Of a DNA stretch of 7,446 nt, positions 6,407 to 7,446 are shown piece by piece. Source of the DNA: Oxalobacteraceae bacterium (GTDB lineage: Bacteria > Pseudomonadota > Gammaproteobacteria > Burkholderiales > Burkholderiaceae_D). The position numbers were made by a program, and so were the translations under genes. The stretch's first letter is position 1. Every line of letters begins with the position of its first letter. Below the pieces are notes generated by a model. That model made no database searches. It worked only from the letters and a program-made list of their open reading frames with translations, and was not told where the DNA came from. The stretch lies in the NCBI GenBank assembly GCA_027485535.1, contig JAIXQV010000106.1:1-7446 (forward strand), in the 5' to 3' direction.

Positions 6407-7341
6407 CTAAACCACTCGCGGTTGCGATCATGGGACCCACCGCGTCCGGCAAGACCGCTACTGCGCTACGGATCGCTGCAGAAATACCTTCGGAAATTGT
6501 TTCCGTCGACTCTGCCCTGATTTATCGAAGTATGGATATTGGTACTGCCAAGCCGACGCCGCATGAGCGCGCTTCTGTACGGCATCACTTGATCGATATT
6601 TTGGATCCGACCGAAAGTTACTCGGTCCGACAATTCTGTGACGATGCAGTACGACTGGTGACCGACATCACCGCGCGCGGCAAGCTACCCTTGCTGGTGG
6701 GCGGCACCATGCTCTACTTCAAAGGACTGCGCGAGGGATTGGATGATCTGCCACCTGCTGACCCTGCACTTCGAGCGCAGATCGACATGGAGATCGCGCG
6801 TCACGGCATCACCGCGCTGCACGCACGATTGCGAGCGCTGGATCCAGTTACAGCTGATCGTTTAAAGCCGACGGATACGCAGCGCATACAACGTGCGGTG
6901 GAGATTGCCCTGCTGACGGGTCAACCCATGTCAGCGCTGCTCGCGAAGATCGCACCACCGGCATTGCCGTTTTCACTACTGCCGATTGCGTTGGAACCCT
7001 CTGACCGTAGCGTGCTGCACGCACGTATCGCCACACGCTTTGATGACATGCTCAGCGCCAACCCAAGCTTGCTTGACGAAGTCGGTGCCTTACGTTCACG
7101 AGGCGATCTGCATCTTGGCCTGCCATCCATGCGCTGCGTGGGCTATCGGCAAGCCTGGGAATATCTGGACGGCAGCATCACGAAAGAAGAATTCAGAGAA
7201 AAGGGGGTGGCCGCCACACGCCAACTCGCGAAAAGGCAATTAACCTGGCTCCGGGGCATGGAAGATCGTCGGGTTATTGACTGCTTGGCAGCAGATGCAC
7301 CGGTCCAAGCACTGGGACATATACAGACGGCGCTCGGTTGA
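6403..7341 (+). CDS. miaA: tRNA dimethylallyltransferase MiaA
   Basis: MiaA transfers the dimethylallyl group from DMAPP to N6 of A37 in tRNAs reading UNN codons, the first step toward ms2i6A, and acts in the cytoplasm. The 312-residue product has standard length. The P-loop GPTASGKT is at residues 11-18, SVDSALIYRSMDIGTAKP at 34-51 (Asp36 fits the conserved catalytic Asp), HHLIDILDPTESYS at 61-74, LLVGGTMLYFKGL at 97-109, DTQRIQRAVEI at 158-168, CVGYRQAWEYL at 245-255 and ATRQLAKRQLTWLR at 271-284. The ATG at 6403 overlaps the MFS stop codon as ATGA, a typical translational-coupling arrangement, and no Shine-Dalgarno is evident. Pairing with mutL is ancestral (E. coli mutL-miaA), with the MFS gene inserted between them here. 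The TGA stop is embedded in the -35 box of the downstream tRNA promoter. Confidence 0.98.
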   Translation: MTKPLAVAIMGPTASGKTATALRIAAEIPSEIVSVDSALIYRSMDIGTAKPTPHERASVRHHLIDILDPTESYSVRQFCDDAVRLVTDITARGKLPLLVGGTMLYFKGLREGLDDLPPADPALRAQIDMEIARHGITALHARLRALDPVTADRLKPTDTQRIQRAVEIALLTGQPMSALLAKIAPPALPFSLLPIALEPSDRSVLHARIATRFDDMLSANPSLLDEVGALRSRGDLHLGLPSMRCVGYRQAWEYLDGSITKEEFREKGVAATRQLAKRQLTWLRGMEDRRVIDCLAADAPVQALGHIQTALG

Positions 7342-7366
7342 CAGTGACTAGCCGCCCGAAGATAAT
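7338..7366 (+). promoter_or_regulatory. Strong sigma-70 promoter for the downstream tRNA gene
   Basis: A perfect TTGACA (7338-7343), a 17-base spacer (7344-7360) and GATAAT (7361-7366, 5 of 6 to TATAAT) make the best promoter in the window. The -35 box includes the miaA stop codon. Initiation would be expected near 7373, five or six bases before the tRNA 5' end at 7379, leaving a short 5' leader for RNase P. The region after the -10 box (GTCGGGC) is GC-rich, as in discriminators of stringently controlled stable-RNA promoters. Function is inferred from sequence. Confidence 0.65.
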
Positions 7367-7373
7367 GTCGGGC
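7354..7373 (+). terminator. Possible hairpin after miaA, overlapping the tRNA promoter
   Basis: GCCCGA (7354-7359) and TCGGGC (7368-7373) form a perfect, mostly G-C 6-base stem with an 8-base loop starting 12 bases past the miaA stop. No real T-run follows (TTCGTGG), so it is at best a weak intrinsic terminator. Its loop contains the GATAAT -10 box of the tRNA promoter, so the repeat may matter as DNA, as RNA or not at all. Confidence 0.25.
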
Positions 7374-7378
7374 TTCGT

Positions 7379-7446
7379 GGTGATATAGCTCAGTTGGTTA
7401 GAGCACAGCACTCATAATGCTGGGGTCGGTGGTTCAAGTCCACCTA
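7379..7446 (+). tRNA. tRNA with anticodon CAT, probably elongator tRNA-Met, 3' end outside window
   Basis: The cloverleaf is clear. The 5' acceptor strand is GGTGATA, the D-arm GCTC...GAGC encloses AGTTGGTTA, the anticodon arm CAGCA-CTCATAA-TGCTG gives anticodon CAT, the variable loop is GGGTC, and the T-arm is GGTGG-TTCAAGT-CCACC. The window ends after TA, the first two bases of the expected 3' acceptor strand (TATCACC would complete it), so about six bases including the discriminator are missing. It is not initiator tRNA, since base pair 1-72 can form and the anticodon stem lacks the three G-C pairs. A CAT anticodon may also belong to tRNA-Ile2, where lysidine is made by TilS. The body does not settle this decisively, and elongator Met is the likelier reading. 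Confidence 0.95.

Noticed and set aside
1..7446. Search for insertion sequences, CRISPR arrays, phage or defence genes and regions of foreign composition
   Set aside because: All coding space is accounted for by intact conserved chromosomal genes, spacers are short, and no direct-repeat arrays, transposase motifs or composition breaks were seen by eye.

Overview
The window looks like an ordinary chromosomal housekeeping segment of a proteobacterium, most likely a betaproteobacterium of the Burkholderiales type. I base this on the gene set, on the MutL with a D-M-H-A endonuclease motif and a C-N-H-G-R-P-T C-terminal motif, and on the mid-50s GC content judged by eye. Genus cannot be assigned from this alone. 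Coding density is very high, no stretch over about 100 bases lacks a gene, and I see no mobile elements, CRISPR arrays or compositional islands.

Layout, left to right. Positions 1-813 (minus) hold the N-terminal three quarters of queG (epoxyqueuosine reductase), whose C-terminus lies outside the window. A short GC-rich divergent spacer (814-867) follows. Then comes a plus-strand pair that overlaps by 37 bases: tsaE (868-1353, t6A synthesis ATPase) and an AmiC-type N-acetylmuramoyl-L-alanine amidase (1317-2615). The amidase converges, with only 13 bases between stop codons, on a minus-strand DedA-family membrane protein (2629-3288, possibly extending to 3354). A divergent spacer with a good sigma-70-like promoter leads into mutL (3390-5198), a Bcr/CflA-type MFS exporter (5201-6406) and miaA (6403-7341). 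These three are packed tightly enough (2-base gap, then a 4-base ATGA overlap) to be one operon. A tRNA with anticodon CAT starts at 7379 and is cut by the window end. It has its own near-consensus promoter, whose -35 box covers the miaA stop codon.

The arrangement is a rearranged version of the enterobacterial queG-nnr-tsaE-amiB-mutL-miaA-hfq cluster: queG is divergent, nnr is not between queG and tsaE, dedA and an MFS gene are inserted, and a tRNA gene rather than hfq follows miaA. Functionally it combines anticodon-loop modification (QueG at position 34; TsaE and MiaA at position 37), cell-wall cleavage at division (AmiC), membrane homeostasis (DedA), mismatch repair (MutL) and small-molecule export.

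I did not find a clearly novel system. The most notable points are the probable leaderless transcription of mutL, the tRNA promoter built into the end of miaA, a scarcity of Shine-Dalgarno sites, an endonuclease-type MutL, and a short hexamer tandem repeat in mutL at the site equivalent to the known enterobacterial mutator repeat.
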